DNA from: Flavonifractor sp052065355
GTDB taxonomy: Bacteria > Bacillota > Clostridia > Oscillospirales > Oscillospiraceae
Assembly (NCBI RefSeq): GCF_052065355.1
Contig: NZ_JBQHUF010000001.1
Coordinates: 62,001-126,000, forward strand
Direction of reading: 5' to 3'
Length of the DNA: 64,000 nt
Positions within the stretch are counted from its first letter, which is position 1; every line of letters begins with the position of its first letter. The position numbers and the translations under genes were made by a program. The notes under the pieces were generated by a model. It had not been told where the DNA came from and searched no databases. It saw only the letters and a list, made by a program, of their open reading frames with translations. Positions 23,013-30,819 of the stretch are shown here, one piece after another.

Positions 23013-23483
23013 GTGGAAAGCGAGACCAAAATCGTCAATCTGGCGGACGCGCCGGAGTTTTTGGAGGAGGTGTCCCGGTGGCTGTGGCTGGAGTGGGCCA
23101 AGGCAGACGGGTACACCCTGGAGGAGATCGTCTACCGCACTAAGTATGCCTCCCAGAAGGACACCGTGCCCCAGACCCTGGTGGCCGTCCGGGACGGGAA
23201 GCCGGTGGGCGTGGTGTCTCTGTGGCTCAATGACCTGAAGACCCGCCAGGATCTGTCTCCCTGGATGGCGACTTTGTATGTGAAGGACGAGTACCGCAAT
23301 CTGCATATCGGCCAGATGCTCCAAAAGGCAAGCATCGAGGCGGTGCGGGCGCTGAACCGGTACCCCTGCCTCTATCTCATTACCAAGCTGGACAACTACT
23401 ATGAGAAGCTGGGCTGGCAGTTTGTGGAGAAGGCGCCCGAGGGCGGCGGAGTGATGGAGAAGATCTACCGCTACGATTTCTGA
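23013..23483 (+). CDS. GNAT-family N-acetyltransferase
   Basis: A 156-residue protein. GTG at 23013 is preferred, 8 bases after AAAGGGG. The acetyl-CoA fold is recognisable: beta4 as TLVAVRDGKPVGVVSLWLND, the pyrophosphate-binding turn region YRNLHIGQMLQKASIEAVRA (a loose QxxGxG/A), and the late beta5-alpha4 LDNYYEKLGWQFVEKAP. Small-molecule acetyltransferases of this kind modify amines. The substrate cannot be inferred. It has its own promoter and terminator. Confidence 0.9.
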   Translation: MESETKIVNLADAPEFLEEVSRWLWLEWAKADGYTLEEIVYRTKYASQKDTVPQTLVAVRDGKPVGVVSLWLNDLKTRQDLSPWMATLYVKDEYRNLHIGQMLQKASIEAVRALNRYPCLYLITKLDNYYEKLGWQFVEKAPEGGGVMEKIYRYDF

Positions 23484-23490
23484 ACAAAAA

Positions 23491-23523
23491 ACACGGGGTA
23501 CGGCATTTCGCCGTACCCCGTGT
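23491..23523. terminator. Bidirectional rho-independent terminator
   Basis: A 14-base stem ACACGGGGTACGGC / GCCGTACCCCGTGT with loop ATTTC, A6 before and a long T-run after. It also ends the minus-strand kinase/zinc-ribbon operon. Confidence 0.93.
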
Positions 23524-23530
23524 TTTTTTT

Positions 23531-24790
23531 TTATTCAAAGATGGCCTTGGAGACATCAATGGGATGATCGCACTGGTTGTCGATGTCGGTGCCGTTGCCG
23601 GAGAAAGTGCTGCCGTCGAAGTACATCACCAGGTCGGTGGGCACGTTCATCAGCAGCACGGCGGTGCCGTTGCCGGTGAAGGTATTGTCGAAGAAGCGGT
23701 CGTCGGTGGCGGACTGGCCGGTGCTGTTGTAGAACAGGCCCACTTCGTTGTCGGCAAAGGTACACTCGGTGACGTTTACCCAGGCGCCTCCCTGGGTCAG
23801 CAGGCCGTTTTTGTAGCCGGTGAAGGAACAGCCGATGGCCCACACCTTGGACAGGGCGGTGATGCCGGTGTCAGTGCCGTCTCCCACAAAGTCCATGTCA
23901 TAGAAGTAGTTGATCCAGTAGTATCTGCCGGTCTCCAGCATGGTGATGCTGCCCTTCAGGGTGGTGCGCTGGTCTCCTTCGGTGCTGCCGTGGAACTCAA
24001 AGGCGCGCTGCAGCTCCAGATCCCCCTCGTAGGTCACCGGCGGCAGGTAGAGGATCACCTCGTCGAAAGGATTGACCTGGGCGGAGATGTCGTTCATCAG
24101 GCTTTGCAGCTCTTCCAGAGTATTCATAGGATAGTCCTGCCAGTGGTACTCATGGGTGAGAATGAGGCTGATGTGGATGTTCTGCCGCACCCGGATCATA
24201 TCCCCGTTCTTCATCTGAATCGTCCACACCACCTGGGGTTCCCCGGAATTGCCGGTGAAGTCCAGGGAGGAGACCATGGCGGCGTCGGGGGAGTAGTCCT
24301 CCCGATGGCTGGGCTCTCCGGCCACCAGGGGATCCGCGGCGTTCTCGTCCTGCACCACCTCTACCGTGACCTGCTCCACCAGGGACTCAAACTCCGGCCA
24401 GGCGTCCTGGCCGGTGGCGGCGTCGTTGACGTACCACCGGGAGGGCCAGCGGTACTGCTCGTCCGGCGCGCCCTGCTGGTAGATGTCGGGGGCGGGGGCG
24501 CACCGATCGTTGGGCCAGGCCACCAGCAGCTGGTAGGTCTTGTCCCCAACCTCATAGTACACCTCGCCTACACCGTCAAACTCCTGGGGCTCATAGGGGT
24601 GGCTCAGGTACCAGATCCCCACTCCGGCGGCGATCACCACCACCAGGGCCAGCAGGCCCAGCAACACCTTTTTCCGCCTGGGAGCGGGGGTTCCCGTGTC
24701 CTTCCGGGGATGGACGTCCTTGGCGCAGTGGGGGCAGAAGGCGGCATTTTCCGGCAAAGACGCGCCGCAGTGGGGACATTTGTGTTCCAT
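23531..24790 (-). CDS. Zinc-ribbon / TM / beta-helix-like surface protein, paralog A
   Basis: A 419-residue protein, last of the operon, with AAAAAGGAGAG before its ATG. Residues 5-22 are a two-CxxC zinc ribbon (CPHCGASLPENAAFCPHCAK), 23-39 are basic, 40-61 form one transmembrane helix (VLLGLLALVVVIAAGVGIWYL). The remainder should be extracytoplasmic: a beta domain (YEVGDKTYQLLVAW), a helix (MNTLEELQSLMNDI), then repeated turns DMDFVGDGTDTG, GCSFTGYKNG, ECTFADNEVG and NTFTGNGTAVLL, the rhythm of a right-handed beta-helix. No polysaccharide-lyase active site is visible. Clearly homologous along its length to paralogs B, C and E. Confidence 0.85.
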   Translation of the reverse strand: MEHKCPHCGASLPENAAFCPHCAKDVHPRKDTGTPAPRRKKVLLGLLALVVVIAAGVGIWYLSHPYEPQEFDGVGEVYYEVGDKTYQLLVAWPNDRCAPAPDIYQQGAPDEQYRWPSRWYVNDAATGQDAWPEFESLVEQVTVEVVQDENAADPLVAGEPSHREDYSPDAAMVSSLDFTGNSGEPQVVWTIQMKNGDMIRVRQNIHISLILTHEYHWQDYPMNTLEELQSLMNDISAQVNPFDEVILYLPPVTYEGDLELQRAFEFHGSTEGDQRTTLKGSITMLETGRYYWINYFYDMDFVGDGTDTGITALSKVWAIGCSFTGYKNGLLTQGGAWVNVTECTFADNEVGLFYNSTGQSATDDRFFDNTFTGNGTAVLLMNVPTDLVMYFDGSTFSGNGTDIDNQCDHPIDVSKAIFE

Positions 24791-24805
24791 GTTTCTCTCT
24801 CCTTT

Positions 24806-26062
24806 TTACTCAAAAACCGCTTTGGATGTGTCTACATCATAGCCGCAGCGGTTGTCGATATCCGTGCCGTTGCCGGAGAACACTGAGCCGTCAAAATAGA
24901 GGGTGCCGTCGGCGGAAACATTTTCCAGAAGCACGGCGGTGCTGTTTCCGGTAAAGACATTATTGTCAAACAGGGCCCGGGTGACCCCGCCGTTTGTGCT
25001 GTTGAAGTGGAAACCCACCTCGTTGTCGGTAAAGGTGCACCCGATGGGGGCGGTCCAGGCAGAGCCGTAGGATAGAATACCGGTTTTGTATCCGGTGAAG
25101 GTGCAGTCGATTGCCATGGTGTTGATGGAGGCGGACAGGCCCACATTCGTGCCGTTGCCCATAAAGTCGATGTCAAACAGGTAGTTGAGCCAGTAACCCT
25201 GCTCCGGGGTGGCCATAACGCTGCCGATAAAGACAGTGCGGCCGCTGCCGTCGGTGCAGCCCTGAAGGGTGCAGGTGGTGGGCAGGGTCAGGGTGCCCTC
25301 ATAGGTCACCGGGGGCAGGTTGAAAATCAGCTCGTCCTCCGGCTGTACCTCCGTTGCCACCCGGTTCAGCAGGGCCTGGAGCTCCTCCAGGGTATTCATG
25401 GGGTAGTCGTGCCAGTCGTAGGTGTAGGTGTGGATCAGGGTGACGTGGATGTTCTGACGCACCCGTATCACGTCCCCGTTCTTCATTTGAATGATCCACA
25501 CCACCTGGGTTTCCCCGCACAGGCCGTCAAATTCCAGAACGGAGGTGCCGGCCGTGTCGGGGTAGTTTTCGTCGTGGGTGGGGGCTTCGGCGGTCAGGGC
25601 ACTGCCGGCGTCCTCGTCCTGAATAACCTCCACCGTGACCGCCTCCACCAGGGGCTCAAACGCACTCCAGCCATCGGTACCGTTGGCGGCGTCGTTGACG
25701 TAGAACCGGGAGGGCCAGCGGGTCAGATCGTCCGCTCTGCCGTACTGATAGATGTCCGGGGCGGCCTGGCAGCGGTCATCGGGCCAGGCCACCAGCAGCT
25801 GGTAGGTCTTGCCGCCGGTCTCATAGTACACCTCGCCTACCCCGTCGTATTCCCGGGGCACATAGGGACGGTTCAGATACCAGATCCCCACTCCGGCGGC
25901 AATCACCACCGCCAGAGCCAGCAGGCCCAGCAGCAGCTTTTTCTGCAGGGGAGCGGGCGTTCCCGTGTCCTTCCGGGGATGGACGTCTTTGGCGCAGTGG
26001 GGACAGAAGGCGGCATTTTCCGGCAGAGCCGCGCCGCAGTGAGGACAGGTCTGTTGGTGCAA
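24806..26062 (-). CDS. Zinc-ribbon / TM / beta-helix-like surface protein, paralog B
   Basis: A 418-residue protein starting at TTG 26062, 8 bases after AAGGAGAG. It is the closest relative of paralog A: the zinc ribbon CPHCGAALPENAAFCPHC and the linker KDVHPRKDTGTPAP are almost identical, followed by one membrane helix. The ectodomain has the same order: YQLLVAWPDDRC, MNTLEELQALLNR, LPPVTYEGTL, DIDFMGNGTNVG and NVFTGNSTAVLL turns. The near-identity of the N-terminal 60 residues points to a recent tandem duplication. Topology by the positive-inside pattern puts the ribbon in the cytoplasm. Confidence 0.85.
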   Translation of the reverse strand: MHQQTCPHCGAALPENAAFCPHCAKDVHPRKDTGTPAPLQKKLLLGLLALAVVIAAGVGIWYLNRPYVPREYDGVGEVYYETGGKTYQLLVAWPDDRCQAAPDIYQYGRADDLTRWPSRFYVNDAANGTDGWSAFEPLVEAVTVEVIQDEDAGSALTAEAPTHDENYPDTAGTSVLEFDGLCGETQVVWIIQMKNGDVIRVRQNIHVTLIHTYTYDWHDYPMNTLEELQALLNRVATEVQPEDELIFNLPPVTYEGTLTLPTTCTLQGCTDGSGRTVFIGSVMATPEQGYWLNYLFDIDFMGNGTNVGLSASINTMAIDCTFTGYKTGILSYGSAWTAPIGCTFTDNEVGFHFNSTNGGVTRALFDNNVFTGNSTAVLLENVSADGTLYFDGSVFSGNGTDIDNRCGYDVDTSKAVFE

Positions 26063-26079
26063 GATAATCTCTCCTTGTA

Positions 26080-27315
26080 TTAGTTCAGGGTGGCCTGGGA
26101 CAGATCCGTGGGCTGGCTGCAGCGGTTGTCAATGCTCATCTGGTTGCCCTGGAACACCGAGCCCTGGAAGTTGAGCTTCACGTCGGTAGGCACGTTGTCC
26201 AGCTGCACGCCCACGTCGTTGCCGATAAACTGGTTATCGTTGAACATGGAGTGGTTGGCGTACTCGCCGCTGCTGTCGAAGCGGAAGCCGATGCGGTTGT
26301 ACCGGAAGGAGCAGCCGATGACGTTGGCCCAGCTGGTGCCGTAGGCCAGCACCCCGGTATCCCAGCCGGTGAAGGTGCAGTTGGTAGCCCGGAAGGAAGC
26401 GGAACCGGACAGACCGTTGCCGCTGCCGTCGCCCACAAAGTCCATGTCATAAAAATAGGTGATGGCGCCGTAATGGGTCAGAACCTGGACGGGGCCGGTG
26501 AAGGTGGTGCGGTTCCCGTCAGCGTCGGTGGAGCCGTACAGGTTCATACTCTGATCCTGGAGCATGATGCCATCCTCATAGGTGACGGGAGGCAGATGGA
26601 GATTGATGATGGCCTCGTCGTTTCCAAACTGCGCGCCAATGCTGTCAATGAGGGCCTGAAGCTCCTCGGAAGTGTCCATGGGGTACTCCTCCGGGTAGTA
26701 GTCGTACACCGGGATGGGGATGATTTCATAGGTCTGTCGAAGATGGATAGTATCTCCGTTTTTCATTTGGAATGTCCACACCAGCTCGGCCGTGCCGCTC
26801 TCCCCGGTATAGTCAATGAGAGAGATAAGTGGGCACTCCGGTACGCCGGAATTGTAGGCAGGCTGGGAGCACACCATGGGGGAGGGGCTGTCCTCCTGGC
26901 CGATAAAAGCCGCCGATACCGTCCCCACTTCTTCCAGAAACGCCTCCGAGGCGTCCTGGCCGTCGCTGCTGTTGACAAACAGCCGGGCAGGCATCCGGTA
27001 TTGGCCCTCCGGCTCTCCCTGAACGGAAACCGTGGGGGAGGGGGTGAAGCGGTCGGCACCTTGGCTCAGCAGAACCTGATAGTCCCCGTAGTGAACCTCA
27101 CCATAGCCGTCATAGGTCTTTGGGGAAAAGACCAGCCACAGTCCAGTCCCCAGGGCGATGACCACCGCCAGGATCAAAAGACCCAGCAGCACCTGTTTTC
27201 GCCGGGGACTGGGAACTGCCGCCTCCTTCCGGGGACGGACAAACTTTGCGCAGTGGGGACAGAAAGAGGCGTTTTCAGGCAGATCCCCGCCGCACCATGG
27301 GCACTTGTGTTCCAT
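26080..27315 (-). CDS. Zinc-ribbon / TM / beta-helix-like surface protein, paralog C
   Basis: A 411-residue protein with CGGAGG before the ATG at 27315. Zinc ribbon CPWCGGDLPENASFCPHCAK, one membrane helix (VLLGLLILAVVIALGTGLWLVF), then the common ectodomain plan: YQVLLSQGADRF, MDTSEELQALIDSI, LPPVTYEDGIML, DMDFVGDGSGNG, NCTFTGWDTGV, CSFRYNRIGFRF and NQFIGNDVGVQL. More diverged than A and B, but collinear. It starts 3 bases after the upstream gene ends, so translation is probably coupled. Confidence 0.85.
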   Translation of the reverse strand: MEHKCPWCGGDLPENASFCPHCAKFVRPRKEAAVPSPRRKQVLLGLLILAVVIALGTGLWLVFSPKTYDGYGEVHYGDYQVLLSQGADRFTPSPTVSVQGEPEGQYRMPARLFVNSSDGQDASEAFLEEVGTVSAAFIGQEDSPSPMVCSQPAYNSGVPECPLISLIDYTGESGTAELVWTFQMKNGDTIHLRQTYEIIPIPVYDYYPEEYPMDTSEELQALIDSIGAQFGNDEAIINLHLPPVTYEDGIMLQDQSMNLYGSTDADGNRTTFTGPVQVLTHYGAITYFYDMDFVGDGSGNGLSGSASFRATNCTFTGWDTGVLAYGTSWANVIGCSFRYNRIGFRFDSSGEYANHSMFNDNQFIGNDVGVQLDNVPTDVKLNFQGSVFQGNQMSIDNRCSQPTDLSQATLN

Positions 27316-27318
27316 CGG

Positions 27319-28242
27319 TCATCCTCCGTTGCCCTGATAGTCCAGCATGGTGTAGCCAAGCAGGTTATAGTCCTTGTCCAGCAGCAGATAGCACCGCCAC
27401 CGGCCTTCGTTGGGCAGGAATTCCTCCAGACGTTCGATCTCCCGGCACTGACGGGCCAGGTCAGGGGAGTGGAGGGTGTGCCACAGGTGGTAGATCTGGG
27501 CGTCGTCCTCCCGAAGCACGGGGCCCTTTCCGGTGTTGTAGCCGTTTAGGAACCACACTGCTCCGGAACTTTCGATCTCCTCCGGCGGGATGTAGGTGGA
27601 GAAGTCCGCCTCCCAGTTTTCTTCGAAAGCGGCCAACTGCTCCTCATAGAGCTCCGTAAAGTCATAGTCGCAGGACACCACATCGATCTGCCATTTTCCA
27701 TCTTCGATCTGGATGGGCTCCCCGATGAAATAGCCCATCAGGTGGGTGTTGCGGTCGAACATCAGCAGGCACAGGCGGGTGCCGGAGCTGCGGGCGTCGA
27801 ACATACCCCGCTCCTCGTCGGTGCCGTAGGCACCCCGGGAGGCCACCAGGTTGGCCATCTGGAGGTTTTCTATCAGATAATCGTCGATGTTGTCGCTGGT
27901 GGTGGAGGTGGTGGAGAAGTTGATGCCGGTCAGCAGGGGGAAATACTCTCTCAGCAGGTCGGGGGTGACGGTGACCATGCCGTTTTCGTCCTCCTCCAGG
28001 ATCACCGCCGTGGTGTCCCCGGCGGGGAGGCCGGCAGAGGGAGTTTCCCGCCCAAACCGGGCGTAAAGTCCTCCGGCGACAGCCAGGATCAGCACCAGTG
28101 CCAGTACCCATTTCAGCCCCTTCCGCCACAGGTGGGAGGGGATCTTTACCGGCTGGCGTTCCCGGATGCTTTGTGTACAGTGGGGGCAGAAGGAGGCGTC
28201 CTCAGGCAGAGGCGCGCCGCAATGAGGGCAGTTGTGTTCCAT
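27319..28242 (-). CDS. Zinc-ribbon / TM protein with a different ectodomain, paralog D
   Basis: A 307-residue protein. The ATG at 28242 follows AAAGGGAC. The N-terminal zinc ribbon (CPHCGAPLPEDASFCPHCTQ), basic linker and membrane helix match the other operon members, especially E (KIPSHLWRKGLK). From about residue 70 the ectodomain is unrelated: no beta-helix turns, but a soluble alpha+beta domain with SSGTRLCLLMFDRNTHLMGYF and a late RWRCYLLLDKDYNLLGYTML, perhaps two copies of one beta-strand motif. Domain swapping behind a constant cytoplasmic ribbon is the simplest reading. Function unknown. Confidence 0.83.
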   Translation of the reverse strand: MEHNCPHCGAPLPEDASFCPHCTQSIRERQPVKIPSHLWRKGLKWVLALVLILAVAGGLYARFGRETPSAGLPAGDTTAVILEEDENGMVTVTPDLLREYFPLLTGINFSTTSTTSDNIDDYLIENLQMANLVASRGAYGTDEERGMFDARSSGTRLCLLMFDRNTHLMGYFIGEPIQIEDGKWQIDVVSCDYDFTELYEEQLAAFEENWEADFSTYIPPEEIESSGAVWFLNGYNTGKGPVLREDDAQIYHLWHTLHSPDLARQCREIERLEEFLPNEGRWRCYLLLDKDYNLLGYTMLDYQGNGG

Positions 28243-28261
28243 AGAGCTCGTCCCTTTCATT

Positions 28262-29521
28262 TCATTCAAAGGTAGCATAGGAGATGTTGACGGGGTGGTT
28301 GGCGGGGTTGGAGAGATCCGTGTCGTTGCCTGCAAACCGGCAGCCGTCGAAGTAGAGGGTCTTGGCACCCGGTACCCGGAGCAGCTCCACAGCGGTGCCG
28401 TTGCGGAGGAAGGCGTTGCCTTCAAAGCGGTTGGCGTTGACATAGCTGCCGCCGCTGTCGAAGCGGAAGCCCACGCTGTTGTCCTCAAAGAGGCAGCCCA
28501 CCGGGTTCGCCCAGTCCTCCGCGCCGACCAGCAGGCCCACGTCCCAGCCGGAGAAGCCGCAGTCCTCCACATGGCAGTCGGCCTCCACCGTGAGGCCCGT
28601 GCCGGAGCCACTGCCCCGGAAGTCAATGAACTCGATAAATCCCTGGGGGTCCTTTTCCGGCTTGTACACCACCGGCCCCAGAAAAGTGGTGCGCATGTTG
28701 TTCTCACCCAGGGAGCCGTAAAGGTTGATGGTGCGCTTGTCGATGGTAAGCCCCCCCTCATAGGCCACCGGAGGCAGATGGAGGTGCACCACTGTAGGCA
28801 GGGGTACCTCCGCCTGGATCTGATCCACCAGAGCCTGGAGCTCTTCGATGGTGTCCATGGGCCAGTCCTCCGGGTAGTAGTGGATGCTGTCCACCGGCTG
28901 GAAGTCCAGCTCCTGCCGCAGAAGAATGGTGTCCCCGTTTTTCATATTGATATGCCATTCGAGTTCCGCTGGGCCCGTACTCGCTCCGGTGAAGTTGACC
29001 ACGGAGTGGAGCAACCCCTCCGTGGCGGGATCGTTGGCGAACTCCGGCTGGAGCCAGGTGATGGGGGAGGGGCTGTCCGACGGTTGGGTCATCTGAATGT
29101 AGGCAGAGTCGATCTGCTGGTTGAACATCTGTCCAGCGTCCACCCCGGTGCTCACATGGGTGATAAACAGCTTGGCGTCCCGGTCGTACCGACCGTCTGC
29201 CTCCACCTGGACGGTGTACTCTGGCTCCGGGGTGGGGTCGTTGCGGAAGGTAACGGCCAGGTGGTAGTCGTTGCCGTCCAAAGTATAGGTCAGTTCGCCC
29301 CGGGCGTCATACACATGAGGGGTAAAGTGGTGATACAGCCCAGCCGCCAGCAGAATCAGCGCCACCAGGATCACAGCGGGCTTCATCCATTTGCGCCACA
29401 GGTGGGAGGGCACCTTAACCGACTGCCGGGGACGGATATTTTTGGCGCAGAACGGACAAAAAGCGGCGTCTGACCGCAGAGAGACGCCGCAATATGGGCA
29501 GGGCTTGGTCTTGCCGGTCAC
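28262..29521 (-). CDS. Zinc-ribbon / TM / beta-helix-like surface protein, paralog E
   Basis: A 419-residue protein with GTG start at 29521, one base after the kinase stop codon, its GGAGG lying inside the kinase gene. Ribbon CPYCGVSLRSDAAFCPFCAK, linker KVPSHLWRKWMK shared with D, one membrane helix, then the common ectodomain (MDTIEELQALVDQI, LPPVAYEGGLTI, DFRGSGSGTG, DCGFSGWDVGLLV, CLFEDNSVGFRF, NAFLRNGTAVELL). It is the first effector-like gene after the kinase, and coupling to it is tight. Confidence 0.85.
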   Translation of the reverse strand: MTGKTKPCPYCGVSLRSDAAFCPFCAKNIRPRQSVKVPSHLWRKWMKPAVILVALILLAAGLYHHFTPHVYDARGELTYTLDGNDYHLAVTFRNDPTPEPEYTVQVEADGRYDRDAKLFITHVSTGVDAGQMFNQQIDSAYIQMTQPSDSPSPITWLQPEFANDPATEGLLHSVVNFTGASTGPAELEWHINMKNGDTILLRQELDFQPVDSIHYYPEDWPMDTIEELQALVDQIQAEVPLPTVVHLHLPPVAYEGGLTIDKRTINLYGSLGENNMRTTFLGPVVYKPEKDPQGFIEFIDFRGSGSGTGLTVEADCHVEDCGFSGWDVGLLVGAEDWANPVGCLFEDNSVGFRFDSGGSYVNANRFEGNAFLRNGTAVELLRVPGAKTLYFDGCRFAGNDTDLSNPANHPVNISYATFE

Positions 29522-29522
29522 G

Positions 29523-30221
29523 TTATAGAGCCTCCATCAGCCGCAGCACATTTTTATAGCGGTGCTGAGGATTGACATGGGTGCACCGATCCACCACGCG
29601 GCCCATTTTTCCCTCCGCCAGCTTTTTGGAGGGATGCTCACCGGTGAGCATCACGTTGATGAGTACTCCCAGCGCATAGATATCGGTGCGGATATCCGAC
29701 TGGGACAGACCGTACTGCTCCGGCGCGGCAAAGCCGGTGGTGCCCAGAATCTGGGTGTCCATCTCGTGCTCAGGCTTATGTAACCGGGCGGCGTCAAAGT
29801 CGATGAGTACTGCTTCATCGCCCCGCAGGATGATATTTTCCGGCTTTACATCCCGGTGGACGGCGCCGATGGAGTGGAGCACCCACAGGGCCCGGCACAC
29901 CTGGAGGACAACTTTCCGGGTTTCGTCAGGGGAAAACAGTCCGCCTTTCAGCAGGAATCCCAGCGTATCTCCATGAATAAATTCTTCCAGCACCAGGTTT
30001 TCCTCACCCTGGCAGGCGACCTCGAATACGGTGGGCAGATTGGGGCAGGTGTAATCCAGCAGCTTCCGGTAGACCTCAGGATTACCGGTAAACTGCCGCA
30101 AAATGAACTGCTGTCCTGTAGCTTTGTGGCGAATCAGACGCACACTGCCCCTGGAACTCTCTTTGATGAGCCGTACAAGCTCATACTCATTATGCAGGAC
30201 ATCAGAAAGCCAGGTATAGAT
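29523..30221 (-). CDS. Divergent Ser/Thr protein kinase
   Basis: About 232 residues; the frame stays open upstream to 30338. The kinase core begins near LHNEYELVRLIKESSRGSV. The catalytic loop HRDVKPENII is intact, and GTTGFAAPEQY plus DIYALGVLINVML follow the eukaryotic-like (Hanks) pattern. Three departures stand out: the glycine loop is SSRGSV, the usual VAIK lysine position reads FILRQF, and DFG reads DFD. There are no PASTA repeats and no membrane helix. No ATG, GTG or TTG lies at a proper distance from the strong GGAGGG at 30228-30233; ATC at 30221 would. An ATG at 30338 is upstream of the promoter. It heads the zinc-ribbon operon, whose products may be its substrates or sensors. Confidence 0.8.
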   Translation of the reverse strand: MYTWLSDVLHNEYELVRLIKESSRGSVRLIRHKATGQQFILRQFTGNPEVYRKLLDYTCPNLPTVFEVACQGEENLVLEEFIHGDTLGFLLKGGLFSPDETRKVVLQVCRALWVLHSIGAVHRDVKPENIILRGDEAVLIDFDAARLHKPEHEMDTQILGTTGFAAPEQYGLSQSDIRTDIYALGVLINVMLTGEHPSKKLAEGKMGRVVDRCTHVNPQHRYKNVLRLMEAL

Positions 30222-30295
30222 AAGAATCCCTCCAAAAAAAGCTTGTACACTATGCAGTGGGCATATTGTATTGCGGTACAAAGTGTTGTAGATTA

Positions 30296-30324
30296 AGTAT
30301 ATAAAATTTAGCGAAAAAAGTAAA
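30296..30324 (-). promoter_or_regulatory. Promoter of the kinase/zinc-ribbon operon
   Basis: Minus strand: TTTACT (30324-30319), 17-base spacer, TATACT (30301-30296). It faces the divergent HTH gene. An inverted repeat TTGTAC...GTACAA (about 30243-30282) lies just downstream. Confidence 0.68.
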
Positions 30325-30364
30325 GCCAGGAAAAGCAAAGGAAAAGAAAGGAGGAAAAGTTCCT

Positions 30365-30787
30365 GTGAAGGAGAAGACGACGGGAGACCTGAGCCGGGAA
30401 CTGATGGATAAATCGGATATCGACTCCTACCTCAAGGAGAATCAGGAATACTTTTTCCATGAGGACATGACGGAGCTGTTGGCCGGTATTTTTGAGAAGA
30501 AGGAGATATCCAAGGCGGCGTTGGCCCGGAAAGCGGGTATGAGCGAGGTGTATCTCCATCAGGTTTTTTCCGGGCGGCGCAAGCCCTCCCGGGACAGACT
30601 GATCTGTCTGTGCGTGGGGCTGGAGGCCAGCATGGAGGAGACTCAGCGGCTGCTGAAGCAGGCGGCGTATGCACCCCTCCATCCAAAGGTGAAGCGGGAT
30701 GCCATCATCAGTTACGGAGTGCTGCATCAGTTTAGCCTGAGCGAGATCAATGACAAGTTGTTTACAGAAAACGAGAAGACATTGTTT
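30365..30787 (+). CDS. HTH (XRE/Cro-like) regulator
   Basis: 140 residues and a TAG stop that ends at 30790; start GTG 30365, 10 bases after AGGAGG. The central region (about 40-90) reads KKEISKAALARKAGMSEVYLHQVFSGRRKPSRDRLICLCVGL, a clear Cro/C1-type helix-turn-helix. The N-terminal arm (DIDSYLKENQEYFF) is helical. The C-terminal part (HPKVKRDAIISYGVLHQFSLSEIND) may bind a partner. It is divergent from the kinase operon and co-directional with the SLH protein 30 bases downstream, so it is the natural candidate to regulate both. Confidence 0.88.
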
Positions 30788-30819
30788 TAGTGTTCAGTCA
30801 TAAGGAAGAAGGGTATGAG

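Noticed and set aside
23531..29521. Polysaccharide lyase or glycosidase activity for the beta-helix-like proteins
   Set aside because: No conserved catalytic Arg/Lys/Asp clusters were visible, and the proteins are anchored with an intracellular zinc ribbon.
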